A stretch of 64,000 nucleotides of DNA from Tretioscincus oriximinensis (GCA_022410635.1 JAJVDF010000412.1:866070-930069), one strand, 5' to 3'; counted from the first letter of the stretch, positions 1 through 12,662 are shown. The notes: generated by a model not told the origin, from the sequence alone. Made by a program: numbers and translations.

Positions 1-143
1 CTAGAGTGAAATTTAACACTCAACTTTTAACTGGGGAGCATCTTATGTGATCGTAAATGAGACAGGGCCATCATGACTAACAATATTTAAACATGGATTT
101 CATTACACTGTTTCAAAACCAAATATTAAATGTCCGAGTAACC

Positions 144-149
144 TTTATT
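144..149 (-). terminator. NASP: NASP poly(A) signal
   Basis: AATAAA on the minus strand about 90 nt past the NASP stop codon; the cleavage site is expected near 120-130. Confidence 0.7.
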
Positions 150-236
150 GAATACAAAAGTTGCGAAAAGTGAAAAAATACATTATATACAAAACCCAAA
201 GTCCATGGGAAAGAAGTGTTCAATATTAAAGAAGTA

Positions 237-281
237 TCATACAGTGCTTTGAACTGTTTCAACTTGGGGTTTCTCCTCCAT
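237..281 (-). CDS. NASP: NASP exon 15, stop codon
   Basis: 45 nt encoding [14 protein letters not shown] then TGA. The acceptor ends tgcag. The end resembles the human VESTAC tail in position. Confidence 0.88.
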   Translation of the reverse strand: MEEKPQVETVQSTV

Positions 282-3200
282 CTGCAAAAGAAAACAAAAA
301 GTAGATAAGATTATCCATTCATTTTCCGCATCTATTAATTCATGCAATTGTTGGTTTAATATGCCAATACAAATGATCATTGGAATACAATATTACGTTA
401 TATTTCAATTTTTTAGAATTTGCAGTATTAATAGCAAATGTACTATTTTTGTATTCATATGTGCAGTATAAATTAAGAAAACTTTATCTAGCCTTAGATC
501 AGATATAGACTATGGAGTGCTCCCCAACATGAATATATTCTCAATTTAAGAAGAGAACGTAACAGGAGCCCTGCTGAATGAGGCCAGAGCTCATCTAGTT
601 CCCCATTCTCTCACTTCGTGGCCCACCAATTGCACCTGGGCATCTCAAGCAGAAGGCGGCAAAATCTTCACCTGTTCTAGACTCCCTGCAAATGGTATTT
701 CAAGATTTCTGCCTGTGGCTTGATCCTGGAGGCAGCATCAAAAGATCCATCCTAGTAGCAATTTATACCCTTGGTGCCCTTATACAATTTCAATAATTAT
801 AGGACAAAAAACTAGCAGACAATTAAAGACAGGAAAGGCATGAAATATATGCCTGGAAAGGGGAAAATATACACAGACTCTCAACTCAATTACCCACCTC
901 CTCCTCCATTTTCTTTGTAACCTCATTTCCACTGGCAGCAACATCACCACCACCATTGATGGCCGGTTCTGGTTTAGATTTCTTAGCTTCATTGTCTCCC
1001 TGTTGAGTTTCTTCCTCGGGTTTCCTCTGAAGTAAAAAATATTTAAGTCTTCACCAAGTGAACTTAAAACAAAGAGATGTTATTACCTAGTATTACTGTG
1101 CATAAAACTAGTATAATGAGACTGTAGAGAATTATCTTCAATGTCTGTAGGATGCCCTGCTTCAATACAATAACATCACCTGACTCTGAATTTCCCAACA
1201 GCACTGGAAATGGGATGAATTGCCCAAGCTGGAAATCAAACATGCCAACATAACCTGCTTAAGACGATTAATGAATGTATATTAACTCATTATACTACTC
1301 CCAAGAAAAAAGATGCAGCTATTTACCTAGTTCCATTTAATTTTAGTTAAAACCAATTGTCCATTTCCACTTGAAAGAAGGGAATCCAGTTCAACCTGGT
1401 AAAGTTCTGTTTCTATGGATTTCAAGCTACGTTTGAAATCTGAGCCTCTACCCTGGACAATTTTGAGGGCCCAGCACAGCCTACACTACCTATACAAGTC
1501 AGCTTTGAAATTAAACCAGGGTGAGGCAGAAGGGCGTCTCACAGAACACATCTATCAAAAGCTATTAAAAAAGCTAGATGGTTCCCAGACTCATAGGCTC
1601 CCAGTGGAAAGGATCTTCTGCAGAATCTCCGTGTAAAAGCAGGGGTGGTCCAAAGTTCTAAGCTGAGACTAACCATAAAAAGTATTAATTTAGCATTGTA
1701 AGATACACCTTTTTCCGAACAAGATGAGAAATGTCTGTAACGCACTGAGATGTTCCATCAGGTTTCTGCCCAGCAGGAATCTGTCGAAAAACAGAACAAA
1801 GAAAATACCATGGAATACCATCCAACAGTAGTATTTGACTCCTTTCTCTGAATTAACAGCACTTACAGTTGAAGTCAAACTACTTTCAGTCCCCTGTGAG
1901 AAACTAGATGATGATCCACCAACCTGCAAACAAGAGAAGAACATTACACTGGAATAAGCTATCAAAATCCTTAGGATCAAAGTTCAGACATGGATGTGCT
2001 GTCTTTTGCTTTTATTCTGAATTTTAAAAAGTTTTTTTCAAAGTTTAAGTAGCTGTTAATTATATAGAAGTCAGAAAAAAACTTTCAACTCCACTAAGAG
2101 CGTCTAGCATGATATCCTCGTACAAAACAGCCATACGTGGTTTTGGGAGTAAGACCATTTAGCATGCTTCTCCCAACTAGGTTACATTTAGACTCAACAN
2201 ATCTAACAGTAACATTTATGTATAAAGCCCCCTCCAACTAAGGGCTGTACAATAATAGTAACAAAAAAAATCAGCATTTTATACTTCTAGTAACTATAGA
2301 AACATCTTTACCATTTGCCCATGGCAAAATTTCCTTTCCTCTATATGGTCCCTGTGCCCAGCCTATATCTTAGGCATCAGCTGCGGATAGTGCAATAATT
2401 ACACTTTTGAACCAGCATTTGTAATTTCTCTCTACCACAAATTCTGTAGAAGCATACAAATAAACTGAGAACTCACGAGAGTTGCTTTCAAAGCCAGTTC
2501 AGCTACCCTTGAGCTCTTTTGAGATTCCTTTGAATCCTCTATCTTTTCTTTAATTTCAGGAAGTAGTCCTTTGAGTTCTTCAATTTCCTTCTCATCATCA
2601 CTCAATCTTTCTCCTTTTGCTTTTGCGCGATCTGTCAACATCACTAAAAAGATGCAACCTGTTAGAAGACTGTCATTTTTTTTTAATAATTCTTGATACG
2701 GGCTTCTTCATTGGGAACTACAGTGTTGTTGTATTATCATGAATCAATGACAACCCTCAAATTTAAGGATTTCTTCTAGCTGGCTTTGCCTAATATAACC
2801 TGAATCCCAAAAAGAGAAGTCTTTAGAGTTTGGTAGGATCAATACCAACAATGTGGACAGACACCATTCCTTAAGGGCAATCAAATTATAGAAAAAAAAA
2901 TATCAGAAAGGTGTTTTTAACTTACCCATTCTTTTATCAATGACTTCCATTGACTTGCTAAACTGCAGTACTGCTTCATCATACTGATTGTTATAGTGAT
3001 AAGCCAATCCCAAGTGGTAGTGAGTTTCTGCAAGCAAACGATCATGGGCTTCCAGGTATTTCTGTTGAAGAGTCAGACAGGAATGGAACTCTTCTATAGC
3101 TTGGATATAGTTTTCTACGTAAGAAACCAGAAAGAATAATGTTCTACTGTATCTTTCATGGCTTTCAATTTTAATATATATTTGTGTGTTTTTATCCTTC

Positions 3201-6200
3201 TTAATGTTTGGTTTTGTAAATCACTCCAAGATTATTTAAAAAAATGAATAAATGTGAGTGAATACACAGAGGAAACGATGCAAATTCNAGTTAGCATATA
3301 CTAACACAGATATTAACAATGTAAGTTAAAAAGTAAAACCTATCCCCCTGGCTACTTCCTGATGGGGATAAATATGTAGTGTCTGTTGTTGGGTACCATC
3401 GAGTCAGAGCCAACTTAGGGTTAATCATGTGAGCACCTCTATGCAGCTTTTTTGGCACAGATGCAGAAGTAGTTTGTGATTCCCTTCCTCCTCGGGAGTA
3501 AGCAATCTCCAACTAGCAACCCCCTGCTTTCCAGACAGTTTACTCCTGTCCCACATATGTTACAAGATATAAAAACTCAGGTTCAGATTATCAATACTAG
3601 GCAGCTTACAAATTTGATTAGTAAAATGCAAGACACAATCACACAACTTATAATTTAATAACAGAAAAAAGTGTACTGTCAAGACATTCCCATTAGAGTA
3701 ACTGTACTGTTGTTACCAGATTCGATGCTAACTTCTCCTAGTTTCAGATGAGCTTGAGCAGCATGTAGCTGAGCTTCCTTCGTGTCCTGTCTAGATTAAA
3801 TAAGATATAAATCAGCTAGCTTGTTAACACCTAGAATAGCCTATCAAACTTAATGGATAATGTCAATACATACCTTTTATAAATTACTTTTGCCAACTCC
3901 AACATATCCCAAGCCAGTTCTAAATTCCCCACTTCATCTTCACTCTCCTGAAATGATTAGGAAGAACAGATTTTAAAAGACAGTAGTTAGAAAGTTATCT
4001 GTCACAGCAACTCCCCCTCTCCCACTTGGGTTTAATTAAATCTTAGCAAAACTTGCTTGTAGCCAACTTTCTTCATTTTCATGTTGTTTAAAACATTACT
4101 TTCACATTTATATGCATTATTGGGGATGATAATAGGGGCTATGATAAATGTCATTACACAAAGAATTTAAAGAATATATTTTATTAGATATGAATGATAT
4201 ATCAATCTCAGTGGAAGATACATGCCATGTTAATAACAGCATAATCATTGTATTAGGATGGATCATAGGAAAGGACTCCGCAAAACTGGATTTATTATGT
4301 TAATGATCATATGAAATGATTTAATAAGAGTATTCCAACTACTACATATGAGAGTGAAAATTAAGAAAGATGTAAAAAAGGAACAAATTAAATTGATGAA
4401 GTATATAATGACAAGGGTGGGAAGGTCAAGACAGAGAATGTGAAGTTATGACCCCTGTTTGTAAACTGGTTATAAATTGGTGGGTACAGGAGATGCAGGG
4501 GGAGGGTGCACTGTGAGTGTGTTGTGTTTTGTGTTACTTGTTTTGTATTTAGAAAACCAATCAATAAATTTTATTAAAAAAACATTCATTTTAATTACCT
4601 TTTCTTCAACAGCAGATTCATTTTCTTTATCCTCTTCAACTGTTGAATCATTTTCTTTATCCTCAGTTGCTGAATCGTTTTCTTTATCCTCAACTGCAGA
4701 ATCATTTTCTTTATCCTCAACTGCAGAATCATTTTCTTTATCCTCTTCAGTTTTATCTTCTTCTGACCCATCGATCTCTAGAATAATTTATCATTAACAT
4801 CAAGTTTTAAGTTGTACCTGATTCCATTTACTTTTATCTGTGCCTTTCATGCACCACAGTTAACTAATCACACTTCCATTCTACAAGTTCACAAAACTGG
4901 GATTGTTTTAAGAGGGTATTTCATAGATAAAAATGTTCTAAGTAAATTGGTCATATTTTTATAGCTCTGGTTTAAAATAAGGTACTAGTATTAATATTAT
5001 TAGATAAATAAATTTAAGGTATTTTTTCATCTCTAATCAAACATCTTCAGTTTTTAACAACATGAAATTATCATCTAAATTAATGTAAGATTTAAAAGAT
5101 TGTTGAATAAGGTATTCCAACACTGGTCAAAATAACTATATTACTGATTTTAAATTTACGTAATGTTTAATGTCCTGAAATAATCAAACTAGGGTGAATT
5201 TCCCACTAAATTCACCTTTAGGGTTATCTTTTTCATTTCTGGCAAACCTTAACAGTTTAGATAAAAACTATAGTCATGACTTTTAAAATACTATGAAGAA
5301 GCTAAAAGCAATGCTAAAGCAAGAAAAATATGGCATGAAAGCTATGTTACCCACACTATATTCCAGTAGCAAGTCTGAGAACCAATAGGAAGATGTTAGA
5401 GTTTAACACAAACCCACAAGCCAGCATTCTAGTGTTAATGAATGTTGGTAGTTCGCAAAGTCCCAGTTTACCAAACCCCAAGGTAGGTAAGTATATTCAG
5501 TTGCTATGTGTTAATCTTGTACTAACACCAAAGCATGCAGTGAACATCCATTCAGTGTTCTCTATCAGCCACTACTTTCTACATCTGTTATTCATGCTAG
5601 CTAGATCCTCCTTGTAGCCAATCATTTTCATCCAATATTTTTTATGTCTTACAGCTTTGAGGCTGCTCTTTGTACGTGTTCTTTCAATCAGAGGAACAGA
5701 GAATTCTGAATGGATTTATTTTTCTAAATGTTAGCTTTCTAAAATAATCCACCCACAAGTATCTTCTTTCCATGTTACCTTCACCCTCTCCCTTCTTGAC
5801 ATCTTTTTCTTCCTTCGTTTCTACCTTAGCAGCAACTTCAGTTGTTTCTTCAGTTTCTAATTCATGTGACGACTTGATGTTCTCTGCAGAAGTACTGTCA
5901 GGTGGAACTGAAATTGATGCTTCTTCTTTGAAAGGCTCCTTCAGCTCCTCTTTAGCATTTGTTACCACCTGCTCTGCTGAAGATTCCAGATCCTTGGTTT
6001 TCTCATCGATAGCTTTGACCTCCTGATCTTTTACTGAGTCTACTTGAGCTTCTAATTTCTCATCAGATGTCTCAACTTCTGTTGCTGCAGACTCATCAGA
6101 AACNTTTGTCAATTCTTCAACTACTGGTTTTTCTACAGTTGTACTTGCCTGGTTTTCTGCCTCTTTTTTAATCTTCTCTAGCGTTACTGCCTCATCTGCC

Positions 6201-9200
6201 TTCTCTACCCCAGCTGCTTCTCCAGCAGCCAATTGTTTTTCTACAGTAGTGCCTTCCCCAGCTTGATCTGTAGTCTCCTGTGCTACCGGCTTTATTTTCT
6301 CAAGAATTTTGTGTTCAACCTCAGATTCCTTTACAGCAAGATTTTCTCCAGACTCTTTTATCGCTACTAGTTCTTCTGTTGCTGTCATGCCCTCGGTATC
6401 CATTAGCTCATCCTCTCTAACTGTAGTTTCTTCTGGTTCTTTTTCAAGACCTTCTTTTTCCTGCACAATTTCTTCTGTATGTTTTTCTGCTTTTTCATCT
6501 TCCTTTTTCTGTATAGGACTGGTATGTTCTACACCTCCAGCTGTCTCTTTTGGTTGATCCTCAGCTTCTTCCATTTCTACATCGTTATTTTGCTTCTCTG
6601 CTACAGTCTGTGTCCGAGTCTCTTCAGCAGTTTTTTGGGATTCGTTTTTCTCCTCCATGGCATTATATACCTGTTCTCTTAACTCCTCCCTTGCTTCTTC
6701 TACATGAAGAAGGAACAGCAAGCACAAACAAACCTTCGAATTTAGTGATAAACATTCAAGATCTTAACATCCTAACTTTTTCCTCACCATGTTTTGTTTC
6801 CATGTTACAGAGCTCTGTAATTCAATCCCTGGAAGTCTTTAAAATAGAGAACAAATACTTTCCTCAGCATTTAGGGTTTGCAAGGGGTTGTGCTTAAGCA
6901 ATTAGTTATATGCCAGCATGAGAGGTACAGCCAAGCAAGAGGTGCCAAGCTTTATCTTGATGCAAAATTACAGTACCTTGCAAAATAAATTCTTGCACAC
7001 AAGCTAATCTTCACTTCCTTCAGTGACTCTGAGCTACTGATACAAAATATTCTATGGAATATTGTTCTGGAGTTAGCCAATTATTTGAATAACCAGGTCC
7101 ACATGGTTAAGATCAAATAAGGAAATTAAAATAATGTTACTAACAGACCTGTTGAACTAATTTTGCAAATTCTAATTTTTAAGATATCATGATTCTGACG
7201 AATTTCACTATTTAAATCTTTTTTATCTTTGACTTTAAAAGGTTCCAAATCATGTCACATGCGATAATAAAAATGCTTATTCACTTTGGACATATATAGC
7301 TTGGCATCTCTATGATGCGTTAGGATAGCTCTACATACCATCTATATTATCAGCACTTTCTACCGTAGAATCTTCTTTTTCTTCTTCTTCTTCTTCCACT
7401 TGTACTCCTTCTAAAGCATTTCCTAGGACCCCATTTTCCATTCTAGACAATACAAATAAGTATCAAATTAATCCCACCTATTCAATAAAGAACTTCCAAA
7501 TTATACATTGAACTAAGCTACCAAAATTCTGAACCAATTGTCGTGATGTAGCCCGGAAACATTGTTGCCATCCACTTATTGTGTAAATGTTGGGAACCGC
7601 ACAAACTTTACTTGCAGCTTGGCTCACGCCAAATTATCCCAATTCACATGTTCAATCAATTCAATTCAATACTATCCCAGTTTGCAGTTCAGCAGAGAAA
7701 TTGATCCCACCTAATTTGTTATACAGACTGTTATGACAATCAGATGTTAGGTAGCAACATTATTTTCTTAGGTTTTATCAGTGTCTCTAAAAAAAAACGA
7801 AGGGCAACAGCAAAAACCCCTAAACAAATAAATTACATAAATAAATTATACAAACTTTGTATCTATAAACAATACATTTCTACTGACAAGCATTGAATTC
7901 TGTCAAAATTGTGCAAATCCTAATTTTAAAAAAGGTAAGTGATAAATGCTATTTTTCAACATCCTTTTCTATTGAAAAGGGGGAAAAATCTGGGCCTAAC
8001 CAAGATGAAAGGTCACAAGGTTCGTGGTTTGACCACGTACTGTTTAATACTCATCCATATACTTTCATACTAACACCCATTAGAATGGAAACACACATAT
8101 AAAAGTCCACTTTATTTTATCTGTGTCCTGTAGATTAGAGCAATAAAAACATAGTATAAAATGAACCCACTAAAAATTATAAATAATGCCTGGAAATTTG
8201 TACAGGGGAAAAGTTTCCTTGTCCGACCCAGCCTCTTTCTGGTCAGATGACTTCTGGCCATACCCATCACTAAGATGTCACCCAAGAACCAGAACAGGAA
8301 ATGACATCAGTGGTGGTGCCATNAACAAAAGGTGGAGTGTGGCAGCAGAATGACACCAGGTGATGTGGGTGGGGCAGATGAAACTCATAAGACTGTAGCA
8401 GACAACAGTGAAAAACTGCATCAGGAACACCACATCCTGTTTTAAATCTAGTAAAATGTGCTGTTTTAAATCTAGCAAGTTAGTAAAATTACTTTCTTCA
8501 TACCATGACTATAACACAGTTCCAATAGATATTATGAACACAGATGTCAAAATCATACACAGAAAAATGTTATTGTAAAAACCAGCACAACTACAACACA
8601 AGTATCTACTGAGTTACCAAGTTGCCTACCCAAGAATACATGTTAAAAAAAATCCCTTAAAACAGTTTTTGAATGCAGAATGTAGAAAAATGGAGATAAC
8701 CCAGGTATATTGATTACCATACCAATGAAAGTTGTTTTTTGATTGTCACGGCATTTGTGTATTCTTCCAGTACCTCTTGAAGGCACNGAGTAGTAAAGAG
8801 TTTTGTTTGAAACCTGCTTTGTTCTTAAGCCCCCTTTTGCTGCTAAAGTGTGTCAACAAATTAACCTTAAATATAAACTGAAGCTTACCTTGCTAATTCT
8901 AGAAGAGATTTGCCATAAAAAAAGAATGCTTCTGCGCACTCATTTGCTGTTTCACCATACTTCTTTCCCCTAAAAAGAAACAGTGGATTATCCATCACAA
9001 CTCAGAAAAATACTAATTCAATTAAAGGCTTAACTGCCAATCTAATACCACATTATTAATTACTTATATAACAAGACATGGATATTAAACAAAACTTTAG
9101 TTTTTCAGCCAGATTAACTTCGCCCATTCTTTCATTATTGCACAAATATTCTTTTGTTGTTCATTAATATTGTGCAAAGAAGGCTTCTGTAGCATCTCAA

Positions 9201-11152
9201 TTTCAGTAAACAATGGCTGTTTCCTTCTGGTGAGACTAACTGAAAAAGAAGTGCACTAAAATAAAAAAACACTAGAGGAACCTATGTGTAAAATTGCAGG
9301 AGTTTCTTTTCTTGCACTTTATTTACTTGCGAAAGTCTAGAAAAGTGAGCATTACTGTATCCTGTCAAATCACCTGTTTGAGGTAACAGACAGGTTCTTT
9401 GTGCAGTCGTGTCACATAAAGTGTTGACTACCGAGATATGGGTTATTTGTATACAAGATGTCTTCTAATATGCAGATTTATATCTTCAGTGTTTGTTTCT
9501 AGGAATTTTTAAGTATTTTTGATAGCATATTAAATATTAACTTTTAAAATATTCTTCTTATTTCTCCATTATTTTTATAGCTAATGCAAACTTAAGTCAA
9601 TTAGCTGGTTCTGCTGAGACTTTGCCGTGAACTGAACTAGGTGAAATTAATTTATATACATCAATGTTTCACATGAATATGCATTCTGATTCAAAATACC
9701 CATTGTGAGCAAATAATTACTATTTCACACCAAACAACCTGAAATAAAATTAATGAAGTCAGAAACAAGACTAATTGTAACTTCCAATAGATTATTGTTC
9801 AAGTGACGAGTCTCTAAAAGAAAAGAAAAATTCTGCCCTTCAACTTGCACTTTTTAAAAGTAAACAAACTTTGTTTGATTCCTTATTCCATGTCTTCAAG
9901 TGTTACATTAATTTAAACAGAAATTCAATTAAATGTTTGATATCTTATAACTTACAGCAAACTAGCAGCTTCCTGAAATGCGTTAACAGCAGATGGAATA
10001 TCTCCCATGACCAGGTTTTTCTGTCCCAAACCAAGTAACTTCTTGGCCTCACTGTCAATGTCCATACTGGAAATAGGAAAAGAAGTTTGTTAGTTATAAT
10101 ATCAACTTTTTAAAAAAATGTTAGTGAGAAAAAAATTTAAATTTACATCAGTATTTTCTAACTCAACAGCACATATCTGCCACACACACCAACGTCCCCG
10201 CAAAAATCTCTTTGTGCTTCTGTTCTCTTCAGATAGTTTCCAGATTTCTGCCATTTAAAATTGATGAGGACATAAATCCCGCTAAATTGATGACAGTCCA
10301 TTTAATCCAGCATCCTGTCACAGGGTGGCTCACCAAGGCATTCTCAAGAAAAAAGTCACAAAATTTACCGTACCTGCTCCTGACTCTCTGCAAATGCCTT
10401 TTAGAAACATTATGCTTGTCTTTCCAACATGGAGGAAGTTCCTAGGCCAAGGGCAACCTTATTGAAAGTGCAACCAAAATCGGCCAAATCTGACACAAAT
10501 ATTTCTAAGTGACAACCAATTTTTTTGAGAATGTATTGCGTGCTAAGGGTAGTCCACACCTGTCCTAGGCTTTCATTCTAGGAACCATAGATATACAAAT
10601 ATATTTAATTATTTCTTTAAACTGTCCAGACTGGTTGCTATTACCCCTTCTTCAGGTAGCAAATTCCAGACTAATAACCCTCTGGGTGAAAAATCAATTT
10701 TTTGGGGGGGATCTTAACACTCCTATCCATCTGTTTCAAAGAAGAACCCTGGTTCTAGTATTGAACAATAAAGAAAATATTTATGTCTCCATCATTCCCA
10801 AAACATAATTTTATGTACTTCCATCAGGTCACCTCTTAAAGCGCCATCTTTTAAGGCTAAAGAAAATTAGGCACTGCACTTTGATTCTGTAAGACAGATA
10901 CCTACCCCTTGATCATCCTTATTGCCCTTTTCTAAGCTGCACTATGTTCCTCGGGATGTGGTGAATTGGTCACAATATTTCAAACATGGTTTCACTATAA
11001 ATTTATATAGAAGCACAACACTTGCTGACTTGTTTCTAATCCTTTCCTAATTACTTCTAGAATTTTTTTATTTTTTATGAATTGGGTACTATTCCTATAT
11101 TGCTTTTTTACCTCTCAGTTGAAGTTGAAGGAGCAGCAGATTCTTCTGACAT
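237..11152 (-). CDS. NASP: NASP histone chaperone (14 coding exons, 747 aa)
   Basis: Nuclear autoantigenic sperm protein, a TPR chaperone of the SHNi-TPR family that holds soluble histones H3-H4 and binds linker histone H1 in the nucleus. Fourteen coding exons join in phase to 747 codons; the human long form has 788. Seen in the protein: a first TPR at about residues 22-55, a glutamate run at about 93-105, a very acidic block from one 921-nt exon (about 113-420), nine-residue repeats at about 430-475, two further TPRs at about 505-585, a helical segment at about 600-650 and a basic nuclear localisation signal at about 687-694 (RKKRKP). The start ATG lies in the second exon, after a non-coding first exon near 14.5 kb, whereas the human start is in exon 1. 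One N at 6104 leaves one residue unknown. The AKR1A1-NASP order matches mammals. The identity is secure; inclusion of the large exon in each transcript is inferred from the known testis isoform. Confidence 0.97.
552..779 (-). mobile_element. CR1 LINE 3' fragment
   Basis: Contains the family-typical cattagtcc/cagtggcccaccaattgcacctgggc segment shared with the copies at 39325, 47040 and 58945. It sits in the NASP intron between exons 14 and 15. Confidence 0.7.
898..1026 (-). CDS. NASP: NASP exon 14, nuclear signal and tail
   Basis: 129 nt starting [11 protein letters not shown] and ending KKMEEE, with [14 protein letters not shown] matching the human VNGGSGDAVPSGNEV. Phase 0 at both ends. Confidence 0.94.
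1709..1780 (-). CDS. NASP: NASP exon 13
   Basis: 72 nt ending [12 protein letters not shown], identical to human at this point. It leads into the nuclear localisation signal with the next exon. The donor reads gtgtat. Confidence 0.95.
1867..1923 (-). CDS. NASP: NASP exon 12
   Basis: 57 nt, a Ser/Gly-rich linker ([19 protein letters not shown]) at the place of the human GGGGSS linker. Phase 0 at both ends. Confidence 0.88.
2477..2643 (-). CDS. NASP: NASP exon 11, helical cap
   Basis: 167 nt containing [20 protein letters not shown] and [10 protein letters not shown], the strongly conserved helices after the last TPR. The donor reads gtgagt. Confidence 0.96.
2926..3114 (-). CDS. NASP: NASP exon 10, TPR pair
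   Basis: 189 nt encoding [13 protein letters not shown] and onward to [19 protein letters not shown], the core TPR helices. The donor reads gtaagt. Confidence 0.96.
3345..3570. repeat. Probable dispersed repeat in NASP intron
   Basis: Non-coding stretch with gttgttgggtaccatcgag and cttcctcctcgggagtaag, which look like a dispersed lizard repeat. No second copy is seen in this window, so the call is weak. Confidence 0.3.
3717..3790 (-). CDS. NASP: NASP exon 9, TPR
   Basis: 74 nt encoding [20 protein letters not shown] and SIES, matching the human TPR. The acceptor ends tctag and the donor reads gtaaca. Confidence 0.95.
3874..3947 (-). CDS. NASP: NASP exon 8
   Basis: 74 nt encoding [20 protein letters not shown] and VIYK, the start of the second TPR block (human [18 protein letters not shown]). 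The donor reads gtatgt. Confidence 0.95.
4150..4590 (+). mobile_element. L1-like LINE 3' end
   Basis: AT-rich non-coding stretch ending aataaattttattaaaaaaa, typical of an L1 3' UTR with poly(A), immediately before NASP exon 7. Confidence 0.4.
4599..4777 (-). CDS. NASP: NASP exon 7 with nine-residue tandem repeats
   Basis: 179 nt. It starts [12 protein letters not shown] and then carries five units of the type DKENDSAVE, the last two with an extra E, ending before the donor gtaatt. Human NASP has a single DKEND-type acidic stretch here. The reading frame continues in phase into exon 8. Confidence 0.93.
5779..6699 (-). CDS. NASP: NASP exon 6, large acidic insert of the long isoform
   Basis: 921 nt, continuously open, beginning [15 protein letters not shown]. 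It is rich in E, K, T and V and of low complexity; it corresponds to the exon used only in the long (testis) isoform and the H1-binding region. The exon length is a multiple of three, so skipping keeps frame. An N at 6104 makes one codon ambiguous. The open frames on the plus strand here are shadows of codon bias. Confidence 0.93.
7339..7442 (-). CDS. NASP: NASP exon 5, acidic stretch
   Basis: 104 nt starting [13 protein letters not shown] as in human NASP, then a run of six glutamates and lysine (EEEEEEK). The glutamate run is a short GAA repeat and may be length-polymorphic. The donor reads gtatgt. Confidence 0.95.
8225..8500. repeat. Repeat related to the 35.7-kb block
   Basis: Carries gaaatgacatcagtggtg and related words similar to the gtgacatcac repeat at 35.7 kb. 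No gene signal. Confidence 0.3.
8889..8969 (-). CDS. NASP: NASP exon 4
   Basis: 81 nt encoding [20 protein letters not shown] and SLLELA, which completes the first TPR unit. The donor reads gtaagc. Confidence 0.95.
9956..10066 (-). CDS. NASP: NASP exon 3, first TPR
   Basis: 111 nt encoding [15 protein letters not shown] and onward to QEAASL, almost identical to the human first TPR. The acceptor ends tttccag and the donor begins gtaag; both edge codons are split. Confidence 0.95.
10285..11095 (-). mobile_element. CR1 LINE fragment
   Basis: The reverse strand shows CR1 3' ORF2/UTR wording (lists of ctgtccagactggttgctat, caggtcacctcttaaagcg, cttttctaagctgc) on this strand. It fills the intron between NASP exons 2 and 3. 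Confidence 0.7.
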
Positions 11153-11159
11153 TATGAAA
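11112..11159 (-). CDS. NASP: NASP exon 2, start codon
   Basis: ATG at 11152-11150; the acceptor AG precedes 11159 and the donor GT follows 11112. It encodes [13 protein letters not shown], matching the human stretch that ends APSTSADK. Bases 11153-11159 are 5' UTR. No in-frame ATG is seen in the last part of the proposed exon 1. Confidence 0.85.
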
Positions 11160-12243
11160 CTGAAAATGTGATATTAAAACTGTTAGTTGCAAGAAATAAG
11201 GAAATTATTTCTAAGTATTACATTTTACAAAGAAAAAAAATTATAGAATATTGTTTGGAACCAGTATTGATGTGTTATTTGGAAATAGTTAACTGCTAAA
11301 TCAAAACCTTCATATATTCACCTTCCCCCAGAAAGCAACAGTAATCTTTGCACTGTTCAAGAATTATTCAACAATATACATGTATTCTTTATAAAAGCAA
11401 TAAAAAATTCAGCTTTGTTATCAAGTAACTTTTAAATCTTTAATGTACGCCAAATTCTCAAATTGTTTGTCTTATTATCTGACTTGCAGACAACTGTGTT
11501 GGAGAACCAGAAGATCCATTGTATCTCTAGCAAGAGATTCTAGTAACAATCTAGAAAATAGAGATGACATTTAGAAGAATGAAATAAAGATTAAAAGTAA
11601 GGCGATTCCCAATACATTTCCAAGCAGTTGTCAAAAGCAGAAAAAATATTAATTATTAATAGTATGGTTAAATGTGTTGTTCTGCTATATTCTTAACTCT
11701 GCTGGTATGATCAGCTTTGTGATATTCTAATGGCTAAATGTGTCATTCACTATATTCCTAACTCTGCGGGCATGATCAGCTTTGTGCCAAGGGCTAGTAA
11801 TTGAAATAATCACACTTGACCAGCTGACTCAAAATCTGATTTGACTGCAGAGATTGGTGTCTATCATTGCATTCTACCCAACTTACTGGCCTCTATACAT
11901 GGGTGGGATCTCGTCTTATTTTCATTAGCAAGCACCCAGTCCACCACCTTAGATATTCTCCGCTTTCAAAGTTTACAACACACAATATGCTCAGAACTGT
12001 AGTCAACTATTGGGGATCATTACTACTTTCTTAGAAATCAAGCTACTTTTTGGAATGCCCGAATCTTTTCACCATTTCCATTTTTGTCCAAGTGTTAACA
12101 AGGCAAAATAATCGATTGNATATTAACAAATCTTTGTACTGCCTAGCTACAAAGTTGTCCATAGCCCTACAATAATATTAGAGTTTAAAATGTCTTAAAT
12201 TCCAACGCTAAAGCATTTTCATGCAGCATCGCCTAGATCTTGG

Positions 12244-12662
12244 GATGCATAGAAAGCAACAAAAGCTATGTGTGCCACCCTATGGTTGGCCGCCCTGAGA
12301 CCTTGGGGTATAAGGCGGGATACAAATTATTATTATTATTACAGTGATACCTCGGTTCTCGAACATAATTCGTTCCAGGAGGATGGTCGAGAACCAAATT
12401 GTTCGAGAACCGAAGCAATGATGACGCAAGCAAGGCGCGCTGGGCCAAATGAACGCCATTCGGCTCATCTCGGAAGTTCGAGTTCCAAATATTTGTTCGG
12501 ATTCCAAGACAAAAGTTTCTGGAATCTCCTGGTCGAATACCGATTTGGTCGAAAGTCAAGGCGTTCGAGAACCGAGGTATCACTGTATTATTATTATTAG
12601 TAGTAGTAGTAGTAGTAGTAGTTATAGTAATAGTAATAATAATAGTAATAATAATAAAAATG
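12244..12662 (+). mobile_element. SINE/L2-type 3' tail, split by a DNA element
   Basis: Ends gccgccctgagaccttgggg tataaggcgggatacaaa and a TTA repeat tail, the same tail as the SINE at 13277. The TTA repeat is interrupted at 12342-12585 and resumes at 12586. Confidence 0.7.
12342..12585. mobile_element. Tc1/mariner-type MITE with perfect 23-bp TIRs
   Basis: The inverted termini 12342-12364 and 12563-12585 are perfect complements (start CAGTGATACCTCGGTTCTCG). They are flanked by TA on both sides (12340-12341, 12586-12587). No transposase frame inside. Termini of this kind are typical of pogo/Tigger-like non-autonomous elements. Confidence 0.85.

Noticed and set aside
4477..4797. 106-codon plus-strand frame with SFSLSS repeats
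   Set aside because: It is the antisense of the NASP exon 7 repeat, joined to an L1-like tail.
5772..6897. Several plus-strand open frames over NASP exon 6
   Set aside because: They are opposite-strand shadows of the acidic NASP exon (Glu/Lys codons read as Ser/Phe/Leu).
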